Assembly (NCBI GenBank): GCA_964537965.1 | Contig: CAZIDB010000002.1 | Coordinates: 1 to 54,480 of the forward strand | Direction of reading: 5' to 3' | Length of the DNA stretch: 54,480 bases | From: SURF-24 sp964537965 | GTDB taxonomy: Bacteria > Bacteroidota > Ignavibacteria > Ignavibacteriales > SURF-24 | Part shown: in pieces, positions 35,447 through 44,219 of the stretch | Position numbering within the stretch: position 1 is the first letter of the stretch | Layout: every line of letters starts with the position of its first letter | Made by a program: the position numbers and the translations under genes | The notes under the pieces: model-generated | What the model saw: only the letters and a program-made list of their open reading frames with translations | The model's database searches: none | What the model was told of the DNA's origin: nothing

Positions 35447-36660
35447 TATGCTTCCTCCAACCCTATAACTGCGGCAATTACATTTTTAAGCATTGTTTTA
35501 CCAAGAAGATGCTGCACTTTAAGAATCTGCAGTTCAGTAAGAACCCGGTTAAGCTCGCTATCGAATTCCTTTATGTTTTTATTTATGGATCCTTTTTCAA
35601 AAACATTTGCGTGTAAATGAAAATTTCCTTCGTCAGAAAATATTGAGGCTGTGTTCTGGTTTATTAAGGATTTATCTTTAACCACAACACCGGCAGCAGT
35701 AATTATGTTATTCATATTTGCAGATTCCAGGGGAAGATCAATCCATTCCGCAAAGTTCTGCCTGTCAAAAATATTTCCACTTACAGGTTTGTTTTCAGTA
35801 ATAGGAATTCTTTTTAAATGCATCCCGTAAAAACCTGCACTTTCTGCAAGCAATATTATGCCGTAAAGATTTGTGGATGAGAATTCCTGAATAAGTTGAA
35901 TTATATCTGTAAGCGCAAGTGCAGAGTCTTCCTTTTCCAATTTAACAACCGCACTGTATTTTCCATTAAAACGGAAACCGTACAGGAAATTATATTTAAG
36001 GTCACTATTGGTTTGACTGAAAAGCATAAAATCTACAAGTGATTTTTTAACTGCAGGATAAGAATAAAAATTTTTATGAATGACAAGTGATTCACCGAAA
36101 ACATTTTTATAGTCTTCGTAGTTATCTCCTAATGCGGCAAGGCCGGCACCAAATTCAATGTTATCCGGAATTACACCAACAACATCTTCAGATGAATATC
36201 CTGCCGTTACAAGTTTATTCTGAGAACCGATTGTAAATAACTTCCCTGCGGGATGATGATGTTTAATAAATTCTATTTTTACACCATCAGTTTCAAGCTT
36301 ACCCGTTTCTTCCTCATTATTAAAACCGAGCAATTCAGGTAAATTGTTTTTATCGCTAACAATCCTGAATACTTTATTTAAACCGCTTATCCTGAACACT
36401 TCATACACAGTAGGAATAATCGAATGCAGAATTATTTCGCCACCGATTTTTGTCAGGTTTTTCTGAATGCCGACAAATATTCTAAGTCCTGCACTGCTTA
36501 TATAATTAACTTCTGAGAAATCAATTAAGAGTGTTCTATCCCCGTTTGAAATATGTTTCTCAAGTTCTTTTTCAACATCAAAAGCTGTTATGCCGTCTAT
36601 CCTTCCGTTAAAACCAATAGAACTAAAACCGTGCAGCCTGCTGTAATTTATCTGTAACAT
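35446..36660 (-). CDS. STAS domain protein with unrecognised C-terminal region
   Basis: 404 aa. Residues 1-110 form a STAS domain (GFNGRIDGITAFDVEKEL, LLIDFSEVNYISSAGLRIFVG with S55/S56, VFRISGLNKVFRI). Residues 130-404 are not recognised: beta-rich with FIKHHHPAGKLFTIGSQNK, FGAGLAALGDNYEDYKNVFGE and a C-terminal helix; no membrane segment. It is translationally coupled to the ABC permease fusion by a one-base overlap. The STAS part suggests control by a HATPase kinase and SpoIIE phosphatase; the tail may be the regulated module or a ligand sensor. Its position directly before the permease hints that it controls that transporter. Confidence 0.8.
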   Translation of the reverse strand: MLQINYSRLHGFSSIGFNGRIDGITAFDVEKELEKHISNGDRTLLIDFSEVNYISSAGLRIFVGIQKNLTKIGGEIILHSIIPTVYEVFRISGLNKVFRIVSDKNNLPELLGFNNEEETGKLETDGVKIEFIKHHHPAGKLFTIGSQNKLVTAGYSSEDVVGVIPDNIEFGAGLAALGDNYEDYKNVFGESLVIHKNFYSYPAVKKSLVDFMLFSQTNSDLKYNFLYGFRFNGKYSAVVKLEKEDSALALTDIIQLIQEFSSTNLYGIILLAESAGFYGMHLKRIPITENKPVSGNIFDRQNFAEWIDLPLESANMNNIITAAGVVVKDKSLINQNTASIFSDEGNFHLHANVFEKGSINKNIKEFDSELNRVLTELQILKVQHLLGKTMLKNVIAAVIGLEEA

Positions 36661-36720
36661 TTCATCTTTTCCTGGTTGAAATATTTAATAAAATGAAATA
36701 CTCTTTATTCGAACCGGTAA

Positions 36721-36753
36721 CAGGATATTAGTTATAGCAAAGTTAGTATCCTG
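36721..36753. repeat. Inverted repeat CAGGATA...TATCCTG in the operon interior
   Basis: Perfect seven-base arms (36721-36727 and 36747-36753) with a 19-base loop, in the 107-base space between the histidine kinase stop and the STAS gene. This is the longest spacing inside the cluster. It could be an operator or a weak attenuator marking a second promoter; there is no following T tract, so it is not a standard terminator. Confidence 0.35.
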
Positions 36754-36767
36754 AATTATTAACCACC

Positions 36768-37958
36768 TTAATTATCTGTTACTCTGGGAAATAATATTTT
36801 AAATATTGTTCCTTCATTTAATTTACTCTGAACACTTATCGTCCCGCTGTTTTTTTCAACAAGTTCTTTAGCAATAAGCAAACCTAACCCGGTTCCTTTT
36901 TCCTTTTCCGTACCTAAAGTTGAGGTATGTTTATCCAACCGGAAAAGATTTACAATTTCATTATCACTGATTCCAACGCCTGTATCCCGGATGATTATTA
37001 CAGCTTCAACGGGTGTCTTGATCAGATTTATATTTATATGCCCGTTCCTCGGAGTAAATTTAATTGCATTAGAAAGAAGGTTCTGGATGACAGAACGAAT
37101 CATTGTTTCATCGGCGTTAATAAAAATTTTATCATCACCGCTAAAGATAATTTCTATGTTTTTATTAATTGCGTTCGGATTTAAAAGCTTGATTACATCG
37201 CGGGAGATTTTTACGAGATCAATCCTTGCGGGGTTGAATGACTGGTTGCCAATACTAATCCAAGACCATTCCAATAAATTATTCAACAGGTTATAAATTG
37301 CCTTTGCAGAAGAATGAATTTCTGTGAAATATGATTTAAGCTGTGCATTGGTTAATGAATCAAAATCTTCATTCACTATTTCCGAATAACCGAGCAACCC
37401 GGTAAACGGGCTTTTCAAATCGTGTGCGATGATTGAGAAAAATTTATCTTTGCTTGCGTTTAACTCTCTTAACTCGGTAGAAATTCTTTGTATCTCAGCT
37501 TCGTGTTTTAGTCTTTCCGTAATGTCCCTAAGATTTGTACAAACAACTTTTTCAGTCCCCCATTCAATAATATTAATAGTTAAATCCATATTGCAAAATG
37601 AGCCGTCTTTTTTACGGACTTCTCTTGCCGCAAGCACGGAACCGTAAATTTCAGTTTCGTTTAAGATTTTTTCGCTAACAGGAATTTTAGAGGCGGGCAA
37701 AAGCACCGAATAATGCTGCCCGATTAATTCTTCCGGCCAATATCCCAAAAGATTCTTTGACGATTTACTTATCTCAAGAATTTTACCGGCTTTGCCGTCT
37801 GTAACCATCACAACATCAAGAGAACTCTCGAAGATAATTTTATATTTTTTTAACTCACCCGATTTATTTTTATTTGCAGTTTCCAGATCTAAAAGCTGAT
37901 TTTCAAGTGAACTTATTTTTTCCTCCAATGATTTAGCGTTTATATTTTCATTATTCAT
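36768..37958 (-). CDS. PAS-domain sensor histidine kinase (soluble)
   Basis: 396 aa, no membrane segment. An N-terminal coiled coil (about residues 8-38) is followed by a PAS domain (about 40-150, IFESSLDVVMVTDGKAGKILEIS, GYWPEELIGQ, DITERLKHE), a HisKA dimerisation domain with FFSIIAHDLKSPF (H179), and a HATPase domain with IRSVIQNLLSNAIKFTP (N box), DTGVGIS (G1) and GTGLGLLIAKELVE (G2). It follows an orphan LivJ-type binding protein gene by 15 bases, so the two may form a sensing pair, although a soluble kinase cannot contact the periplasm directly. No dedicated receiver gene lies beside it; the receivers are further upstream in the cluster. Confidence 0.9.
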   Translation of the reverse strand: MNNENINAKSLEEKISSLENQLLDLETANKNKSGELKKYKIIFESSLDVVMVTDGKAGKILEISKSSKNLLGYWPEELIGQHYSVLLPASKIPVSEKILNETEIYGSVLAAREVRKKDGSFCNMDLTINIIEWGTEKVVCTNLRDITERLKHEAEIQRISTELRELNASKDKFFSIIAHDLKSPFTGLLGYSEIVNEDFDSLTNAQLKSYFTEIHSSAKAIYNLLNNLLEWSWISIGNQSFNPARIDLVKISRDVIKLLNPNAINKNIEIIFSGDDKIFINADETMIRSVIQNLLSNAIKFTPRNGHININLIKTPVEAVIIIRDTGVGISDNEIVNLFRLDKHTSTLGTEKEKGTGLGLLIAKELVEKNSGTISVQSKLNEGTIFKILFPRVTDN

Positions 37959-37973
37959 TTAATCTCCAAATGA

Positions 37974-39197
37974 TCAATTAGAATTACTCACAAGTACCCA
38001 GTTGTATATACCATTTTGCTTTTTAATTTCCCAGTAATCATAAAATCCGAATTTCCTGTCGCCCGCATTGTTAAGCACGGTAGCACCCGTAAGTCCGTAA
38101 TAAGAATTTGAGGTTTGGACAAAACTTGTTTTCAGATTTGCAAAGTTATCTTCGCCATTATTTGAAAGATATGACAGAGCAACAACCCAGAGCGCATCAT
38201 AAGTTGAAAGCCCAAAAGCATCCGGCTGAAAACCGATTTCATTGTTTATCCGTATGACTATTGGTTCCCATTTGTATTTTGTACTTAGATCCAATCCATA
38301 GGTGGGACACGGATATCCTGTCATCTCAGCAAATCTTGAAGCGGCAGTATCACTTAAGATTTTTTCGTTTAACACCATTCCGTCACTTCCGTACCATTTA
38401 ACTGAATAAAGATCAGGGTAAGACAAAGCCTGTTTGAATAACTCAATAACTTCATCAAAGCCGGACAAATAAATACCAACTTCATTTTTTCCAAAAAGTA
38501 GGATTTGCTGTTGGATGCTAGTATTAATAGTCGGCAGTACTGAACTGAAGTCAGTTGAGCCTGAAATATAATTAGCTCCTGTAGCAACAACACCGCCAAG
38601 GTTTGTAAAACTTGTTTTGGCAGCTTTCTGTAAACCCAGATTACCGGCATCATTACTGCTTAAAGGTATAAATGATCTAATGCCTTCATTGAACATTAGT
38701 TTTGCAATTGCCGCACCTTCAAGAGAATCCGACGGACAAAATCTGAAAATATTATCTGATGGAATTGCAATTGTTCCTGCGGTACTTCCCTGGCTTATAA
38801 CAATAATGTTATTCTGATCAGCATATTTTTTTACTGCAGAAACTTCCTTGCTTGATTGCGGACCAATTATAAATCTTACACCGGCAGCCGCAAGACTTTT
38901 TATTTTCTCCAATGCAATAGTTGTATCAAGCTTTGTATCTTCAATTACAAGCTTTATGCGTATATCCGAACTGATGGAGGCAAAATATGAATTGATATTT
39001 TCTACGGCAATGTTTAAAGCGGATTGGCTTGCTTTACCAAGCGATGACCAGTCACCGGTTAATGAAAGCATTGCTCCAACTTTTATTTCTTTTGTTCCAC
39101 CTGACTCCGACGGCGAGGTGTCATCATCAGAGCATGCTGAAAATAATAAGGTACACGCTACAAAAAAAACAGAAATGAACCTGGCACTTTTTCTCAT
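37974..39197 (-). CDS. Periplasmic ligand-binding lipoprotein, LivJ/Peripla_BP_6 type
   Basis: 407 aa from the ATG at 39197 (MRKSARF, preceded by GAGGAG at good spacing; the upstream TTG at 39212 is rejected). Lipoprotein signal with lipobox LFSAC, Cys22 as lipid anchor. The body is a type I periplasmic fold: KEIKVGAMLSLTGDWSSLGKASQSALNIAVENIN, FIIGPQSSKEVSAVKKYADQNNIIVISQGSTA, and YDALWVVALSYL. Such proteins bind branched-chain amino acids, amides or other small molecules. No LivHM permease is nearby, so it is more likely a sensor input or an extra binding protein for the cluster's transporter. It lies between a STAS gene and a PAS kinase gene. Confidence 0.87.
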   Translation of the reverse strand: MRKSARFISVFFVACTLLFSACSDDDTSPSESGGTKEIKVGAMLSLTGDWSSLGKASQSALNIAVENINSYFASISSDIRIKLVIEDTKLDTTIALEKIKSLAAAGVRFIIGPQSSKEVSAVKKYADQNNIIVISQGSTAGTIAIPSDNIFRFCPSDSLEGAAIAKLMFNEGIRSFIPLSSNDAGNLGLQKAAKTSFTNLGGVVATGANYISGSTDFSSVLPTINTSIQQQILLFGKNEVGIYLSGFDEVIELFKQALSYPDLYSVKWYGSDGMVLNEKILSDTAASRFAEMTGYPCPTYGLDLSTKYKWEPIVIRINNEIGFQPDAFGLSTYDALWVVALSYLSNNGEDNFANLKTSFVQTSNSYYGLTGATVLNNAGDRKFGFYDYWEIKKQNGIYNWVLVSNSN

Positions 39198-39253
39198 GTC
39201 AACACTCCTCAATCATCCTTTTATGAATCTTAAATGTAGATATTTTTTGCTGC

Positions 39254-39586
39254 TTATATATTGTCCAAAGCAGATGTTAAATCGGGATGTATTGGAAATA
39301 TTGCGGTGAAACCGGCTATTTCAAAAACTTCTTTGATATAATCCTGCAAAGAACATAGAACAATTTTTCCGTTTATTGCTTTAAGTTTCTTGGCGCCAAC
39401 AAGCAAAACTCTTAATCCGGCGCTGCTTATATAATCCAGCTTTGAACAATCGACAATTATTTTTGAGGTACCGGCATCTATCTCGGAAATCAATTTTTGT
39501 TCAAGCTGGGAAGAAGTGTTTGAATCAAGTTTGCCATGGGTTTCAAGAATTAGCACGTCATTGTTTTTTCTTTCTATTAATTCCAC
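39254..39586 (-). CDS. STAS-domain anti-sigma factor antagonist
   Basis: 110 aa single STAS domain. ILETHGKLDSNTSSQLEQKL and IIVDCSKLDYISSAGLRVLLVG (S54/S55 the likely phosphorylation site), then VFEIAGFTAIFPI. A Shine-Dalgarno AAGGAGA precedes it. It follows the HATPase kinase gene by 13 bases and the receiver-SpoIIE gene beyond that, so the three are a classic partner-switch set: phosphatase, kinase and antagonist. It is a paralog of the STAS protein at 29100-29435. Which final target (sigma factor, transporter or enzyme) the kinase releases is not evident. Confidence 0.88.
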   Translation of the reverse strand: MELIERKNNDVLILETHGKLDSNTSSQLEQKLISEIDAGTSKIIVDCSKLDYISSAGLRVLLVGAKKLKAINGKIVLCSLQDYIKEVFEIAGFTAIFPIHPDLTSALDNI

Positions 39587-39599
39587 TTTAGATTCTCCT

Positions 39600-40022
39600 T
39601 TATGCGATTTTCTTTTTTATGGTTAAAATATTTTTATTATTTACAAACTGATAATTTATTTCATCCATTAGTTTCCTTACAAGATGAATTCCAAGTCCGC
39701 CAACTGATTTATCTTCAAGAGGCAGATTAGTATCAACATCAGGCTTTTCAAGAGGATTAAACGGAAGCCCGTCATCTTCAATCTCTGCTACAAGCAGGTT
39801 TCCTTCAATTTTAAGATTAAGCCTTATCTGGTGTTCTGCTTCGTCCTTGTAACCGTATGAAATCGTATTAGTAATAATTTCATCAAGAGCAAGGTTAACC
39901 GAATTAGTAATGGCAGGTGAAAGATTATTTTCAGAACCGAATTGTTCAACAACTTCACCTAACCGGCTTATCTCAGAAAGTTTATTTTGAAAAACAACGC
40001 TAACCGATTTCTCTTCCGTCAT
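39600..40022 (-). CDS. HATPase anti-sigma/serine kinase (RsbW-like)
   Basis: 140 aa, one GHKL ATPase domain. Motifs are SVNLALDEIITNTISYGY (N box), EIEDDGLPFNPLEKP (G1-like) and GGLGIHLVRKLMDEINYQ (G2). It lacks a histidine dimerisation domain, so it is of the RsbW/SpoIIAB type that phosphorylates STAS partners rather than a two-component kinase. The start lies 3 bases after the receiver-SpoIIE stop, and the STAS gene follows 13 bases later. No SigB-type sigma factor is encoded nearby; the only sigma gene close by is the ECF factor at 26408-26956, so the target may be different. Confidence 0.9.
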   Translation of the reverse strand: MTEEKSVSVVFQNKLSEISRLGEVVEQFGSENNLSPAITNSVNLALDEIITNTISYGYKDEAEHQIRLNLKIEGNLLVAEIEDDGLPFNPLEKPDVDTNLPLEDKSVGGLGIHLVRKLMDEINYQFVNNKNILTIKKKIA

Positions 40023-40025
40023 AAA

Positions 40026-41195
40026 TTATCCGTTACCAAGATACTTCAGGGATAAAACGGTAATATCATCAGATTGCGGAGCGCCGGAAGAGTAAACATG
40101 CACATCTGCAATTATAGCTTCGGCAAGTTCCTGAGGATTAAGCTTTGCATTATCAGTCAGTTTTGAAATCAATCTCTCTTCAGAATATAGTTCTTCGTTT
40201 ACATTAAATGCTTCCGTTACTCCATCAGTAAAAAGGAAAATTCCTTCATTAGGTTTAAGAGTAATTTTCTTTACTGAAAAAGGAAGCCCTTCAATAATGC
40301 CGAGAGCAATACCGCCTGTCATCTCAAGTTCTTCTACTTTGCCATCTTCACGGATTATATACGGAGGATTATGACCGCCGTTTGCATATTCAATTTCACC
40401 TGTAGCCGTATTTAATACACCGTAAAAAATTGTAACAAACATTGATGCGATGCTTTCAGGGCAAAGCAGGTTATTAACATGTGCAAGGCTATCACCGGCG
40501 CTCAAACCTTTTAATGCAGTTGCCTTTAGTAATGTTCTGCTTACAGCCATAAAAATTGCCGCAGGAATACCTTTACCGGAAACATCTGCCATTACAAAAC
40601 CAAGCCTGTCCTTATCAACCAGAAAGAAATCAAAAAAATCACCGCCAACTTCCTTTGCTGCATTCATTGATGCATAAATTTCAAATTCCTTTCTATCCGG
40701 GAAAGGTGGAAATTTCTTTGGCAAAATTGCCTGCTGTATACTGCGTGCAATTGAAAGATCATGCTGAATAGCTATAAGCTGGTCGTGTTCCTTCTGGAAA
40801 TTTCTTAACAGCTCAAGTTCCTGTATGGTTTTATTGATTGTCGTTTCAAGGTCTGTAAAATCAACAGGTTTGGTAACAAAGTCGAAAGCTCCGCGGTTCA
40901 TTGCCGTTCTGATGTTATCCATATCTCCATATGCAGAAACAATGACGGTTCTTAAAGCAGGATTTTTCAGTTCGTTCAGTCTTGCCAGCAATGTTAGTCC
41001 ATCCATCTCCGGCATATTAATATCGGTAAGTATTAAACCGATATCCGGATGTTCAAGTAATTTTGTTAAAGCTTGTAATCCGTTGTTTGCAAATACAAAG
41101 TCATATTCGTTTTCACGGATTTTTTTTCTGAACCTTTGCCTTATCAATGATTCCAGATCAGGTTCATCATCTACCACCATTATTTTCTCAGGCAT
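40026..41195 (-). CDS. Response regulator with SpoIIE/PP2C phosphatase output
   Basis: 389 aa. A receiver domain (residues 1-125) with acidic VVDDEPD, phospho-acceptor D58 in LTDINMPEMDG, and KPVDF lysine; a helical linker (about 125-165); then a PP2C/SpoIIE domain (about 170-387) with VGGDFFDFFLVD, ADVSGKGIPAAIFM, TDGVTEAF and SDDITVLSL. It resembles RsbU/RssB-type outputs in which phosphorylation of the receiver switches on a phosphatase acting on a STAS protein. A GAGGAG Shine-Dalgarno sits before the ATG. The next two genes encode the kinase and antagonist. The phosphatase domain is a paralog of that in the LYTS-SpoIIE protein. Confidence 0.93.
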   Translation of the reverse strand: MPEKIMVVDDEPDLESLIRQRFRKKIRENEYDFVFANNGLQALTKLLEHPDIGLILTDINMPEMDGLTLLARLNELKNPALRTVIVSAYGDMDNIRTAMNRGAFDFVTKPVDFTDLETTINKTIQELELLRNFQKEHDQLIAIQHDLSIARSIQQAILPKKFPPFPDRKEFEIYASMNAAKEVGGDFFDFFLVDKDRLGFVMADVSGKGIPAAIFMAVSRTLLKATALKGLSAGDSLAHVNNLLCPESIASMFVTIFYGVLNTATGEIEYANGGHNPPYIIREDGKVEELEMTGGIALGIIEGLPFSVKKITLKPNEGIFLFTDGVTEAFNVNEELYSEERLISKLTDNAKLNPQELAEAIIADVHVYSSGAPQSDDITVLSLKYLGNG

Positions 41196-41208
41196 TGACT
41201 CCTCATAA

Positions 41209-41583
41209 TTAAGTATTTATTGATTGTATTGCGTTTTTTAATTCTTCAAAATCTATCGGCTTGGTAAGGTATTTATCAGCACCGTATTTTATTGCCTTGG
41301 AATGTTTTTCTTCGTCATCGTAAGCAGTTATCATAAACACTTTCAGATGAGAGTATTTTTCCTTTAATACCCGTAACAACTCAAGGCCTGTCATTCCGGG
41401 CATGTTGATATCAGAAAGAATAAGTACAATTTCGGCAGCGTGTAATGTATCAAGAAACTGTAATGCATCTTCAGCCGAATATGCAAAATGGAATTTGATC
41501 TTTCCTTCTTTTAATTCATTCTTAAATTTCTGCTGAAACAAAGATTGAATATCAAGTTCATCATCCACCACTAAAATTTTCAT
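41209..41583 (-). CDS. Single-domain response regulator
   Basis: 124 aa, a free receiver. VVDDELDIQ supplies the acidic pair, LILSDINMPGMTG the phospho-acceptor D58, and YLTKPIDF the conserved lysine. Its ATG overlaps the stop of the large sensor kinase gene (ATGA, 4 bases), so it is the direct cognate partner of that kinase. It has no output domain and may pass phosphate on, act as a sink, or bind a partner protein. It is related in sequence to the receiver of the next gene (both carry the DINMP motif and the KPxDF lysine). Confidence 0.92.
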   Translation of the reverse strand: MKILVVDDELDIQSLFQQKFKNELKEGKIKFHFAYSAEDALQFLDTLHAAEIVLILSDINMPGMTGLELLRVLKEKYSHLKVFMITAYDDEEKHSKAIKYGADKYLTKPIDFEELKNAIQSINT

Positions 41584-44207
41584 AACTGTCTCGATAAGTT
41601 TTTGGGTAATGTAATTATGAATTCTGCAAACTCACCTTCTTCAGACTCAACTCTTATATCACCTTTATGCTCCTGCACAATTATATCAAAGCTTAGAGAT
41701 AATCCTAAACCGGTACCTTTACCAGTAGGTTTTGTGGTAAAGAAAGGATTAAAGATTTTCTCAAGTATGTCTTTCGGAATACCTTTTCCGTTATCTCTTA
41801 TCTTCACTTCAACTTTGCTGTCAAGGTCTTTTGTTGCAACAAACAAAATGGGTTCGTAACTGTCTTTCTTTTCCTTTTTCTTTTCATGTACTGAATAGCA
41901 GGCGTTATTTATTGTGTTAAGAAATACTCTGCTTAAGTTCTGCGGTACTACATTTAATGGCTCAAGAGTCTTATCATAATCGGTTTCAATTTTAACATTG
42001 AATGTGGAATCCTGCGCACGGAAACCGTGGTAAGCAAGGTTAACATACTCTGCCAGCAGATTATTTATATCAATCTTCTGGAATTCGCCGGATTTGCCGC
42101 GCGAATGCAGAAGCATTCCTTTAACAATACTGTCTGCACGTTTCCCATGCTCATTTATTTTTTTAACGTTCTGCTCAAGGTCGCCAATAATCTCATTGAT
42201 ATAATCAAGAGATTTAGAATCAATTTTATCTTTGTGCTGCTCAAGTTCTTCCACTAATTCTTTTGAAAGGTCAATTGATAATTCGGAAAAGTTGTTTATA
42301 AAATTCAATGGATTCTTTATTTCATGAGCAATGCCTGCCGTTAGCTGTCCAAGTGAAGCCATCTTTTCTGCCTGAACTAATTGTGATTGTGCATCCTTCA
42401 ATTCTTTATGAGCAGCATTAATTGCTTCGTAAGCGTAAGCGTTATCCAAAGCAATTGATGTATACATTGCAAGGTTGTTCAGAATATCAAAATGGACCTG
42501 GCTATATGCATTCTTTTTAAAACTCTGAACAGAAATGGCACCAATAATTCTGTCTTCAACAATAAGCGGAAAATATATTATTGATGACGCATATGTACCA
42601 GCTTTGGGCTTTACTCTGTGCTCAATGTAATTTATATAATCAACATCAACATCGTTCATAAATACCGGTTTACGGTTATTAACACACCATACGGCAAACC
42701 TGTTTTTATCTTCAAGATTAAAACTAAACTCGGGCAGCTTTTCACCTTTTTCAATTGAAAGCTTACAATCTAAGGTGTTTTCCTTTTTATTATAAATAAG
42801 TATAAGAAATACCGAGGCATCTAAAAGCGAATTCACACTTTCATATACTGTGTTAAAAATTAATTCCAGGTTAAGAGTTGATGTAATCTTCTGGCCTATT
42901 TCACTAAGAGTTTTAACATTCTTAAATGCTGCATCAAGTTGCGTATTCTTTTCATTCAACTCTAAAGTTCTTGCTAAAACTTTTTCTTCCAGGTTATGGC
43001 TGTAGTCTTCAAGTCCTTCATTAGCTTTTTTTAATTTTTGAATTGTATCTTTCAGAGCTTTCTGCATTGCTGTAAAAGACTGTGTTAGTTTTCCTATTTC
43101 ATCTTTGGATTTTACCTGCGGAAGTTCAACATCAAAATTTCCTGTTGCGAATTCTTCGGTAGCAACAGCCAGATGCCGTAACGAACTCGTAATTGATCTT
43201 GAAATAAAAATAATTACGAGAAGTAAAAATACTGCGCCTCCCGCCCCAAGAAAGAATACCGTTTCACTTAGGTTAGTTACATCAGCCATCAATTCATCAA
43301 TAGGGTGAACAATTCCAAGTGACCACCCGTTACATGTAACCGGTGCATAAGCTATCCAACTTGATTTTCCACCTGCCAGACTTTTATAATCGGGTTTTTC
43401 AAATCCTGTGTTACCATTTACCATTTTTCTGCCGATATCTCTTAAAGCCGGATAATTTCTTTCTTCTGCTATACTGAATATCGTTTCATTCATAATCACA
43501 TCTTTTATTGGATGTGTAACAAGTTTTCCGGAGCGTGAAATCATAAAACCATACCCGGTTTCGGAAACTTTGATAGACAATACTAATTTCTGCAACCAGT
43601 CAAGAGAAATGTCGGCAGTAAAAATTCCCCAGAACTCTCTCTTTCCATTTACATTTCTGTATATAGGAACAGAGTAAGTAGACATAACAATTTCGCCTCC
43701 ACCTTCATCAAAATATGGTTCACTCCAGATCGGCCTGTCCAATTCCTTGGGAATCTGATACCAGTCCTGATGAAAATAATCATATTTATCGCCGGCAAGC
43801 GACACATATTTTAGTGAATCATTATGTTTAAAATAGTAAGGGGCATAATACTTTTCAGATCCAACAAACGAATAAGGTTCAAACGCAATTGTAGAACCAT
43901 ATATCTCACTATTTTTAGCTACAAGTAATTTCAGCAAATCATGTATTTTCGAATCGTTATAATCCGATTTTTCCAAAATAACAGATGCATTATCAATTAC
44001 TTTTTCAACCGAACGTAAGACATTATCAACTTTAACAACAGTACTCGATGTAAAATTTCGTGCATTCTCTTCGATATTTCTTCTTATTATATCACTTGAT
44101 ACCTTGTAGTTATAAATGAAGATGACTGTAAAAACAAGTGCAATACATGAAAAGATGAAAAGAATCATCTTAAAAGCCAGACCTCTGTTACTAAGAATTT
44201 TTTTCAT
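41580..44207 (-). CDS. dCache-HAMP-GAF sensor histidine kinase
   Basis: 875 aa. Membrane helix 12-32, periplasmic dCache domain (about 35-310, with WYQIPKELDRPIWSEPYFDEGGGEIVMSTYSVPIY split by the strand turn), second helix 317-337, HAMP 338-390, coiled coil 380-425, GAF about 435-590, HisKA with GIAHEIKNPLNF (H628) and a HATPase domain ending GKGTGLGLSLSFDII. The dCache fold binds small ligands such as amino acids or amines. The upstream gene, 12 bases away, is an orphan NMT1-type binding protein that could feed a ligand to the sensor. It overlaps the receiver gene by 4 bases, so they are coupled. Confidence 0.92.
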   Translation of the reverse strand: MKKILSNRGLAFKMILFIFSCIALVFTVIFIYNYKVSSDIIRRNIEENARNFTSSTVVKVDNVLRSVEKVIDNASVILEKSDYNDSKIHDLLKLLVAKNSEIYGSTIAFEPYSFVGSEKYYAPYYFKHNDSLKYVSLAGDKYDYFHQDWYQIPKELDRPIWSEPYFDEGGGEIVMSTYSVPIYRNVNGKREFWGIFTADISLDWLQKLVLSIKVSETGYGFMISRSGKLVTHPIKDVIMNETIFSIAEERNYPALRDIGRKMVNGNTGFEKPDYKSLAGGKSSWIAYAPVTCNGWSLGIVHPIDELMADVTNLSETVFFLGAGGAVFLLLVIIFISRSITSSLRHLAVATEEFATGNFDVELPQVKSKDEIGKLTQSFTAMQKALKDTIQKLKKANEGLEDYSHNLEEKVLARTLELNEKNTQLDAAFKNVKTLSEIGQKITSTLNLELIFNTVYESVNSLLDASVFLILIYNKKENTLDCKLSIEKGEKLPEFSFNLEDKNRFAVWCVNNRKPVFMNDVDVDYINYIEHRVKPKAGTYASSIIYFPLIVEDRIIGAISVQSFKKNAYSQVHFDILNNLAMYTSIALDNAYAYEAINAAHKELKDAQSQLVQAEKMASLGQLTAGIAHEIKNPLNFINNFSELSIDLSKELVEELEQHKDKIDSKSLDYINEIIGDLEQNVKKINEHGKRADSIVKGMLLHSRGKSGEFQKIDINNLLAEYVNLAYHGFRAQDSTFNVKIETDYDKTLEPLNVVPQNLSRVFLNTINNACYSVHEKKKEKKDSYEPILFVATKDLDSKVEVKIRDNGKGIPKDILEKIFNPFFTTKPTGKGTGLGLSLSFDIIVQEHKGDIRVESEEGEFAEFIITLPKNLSRQL

Positions 44208-44219
44208 ATGAGTTGAATA

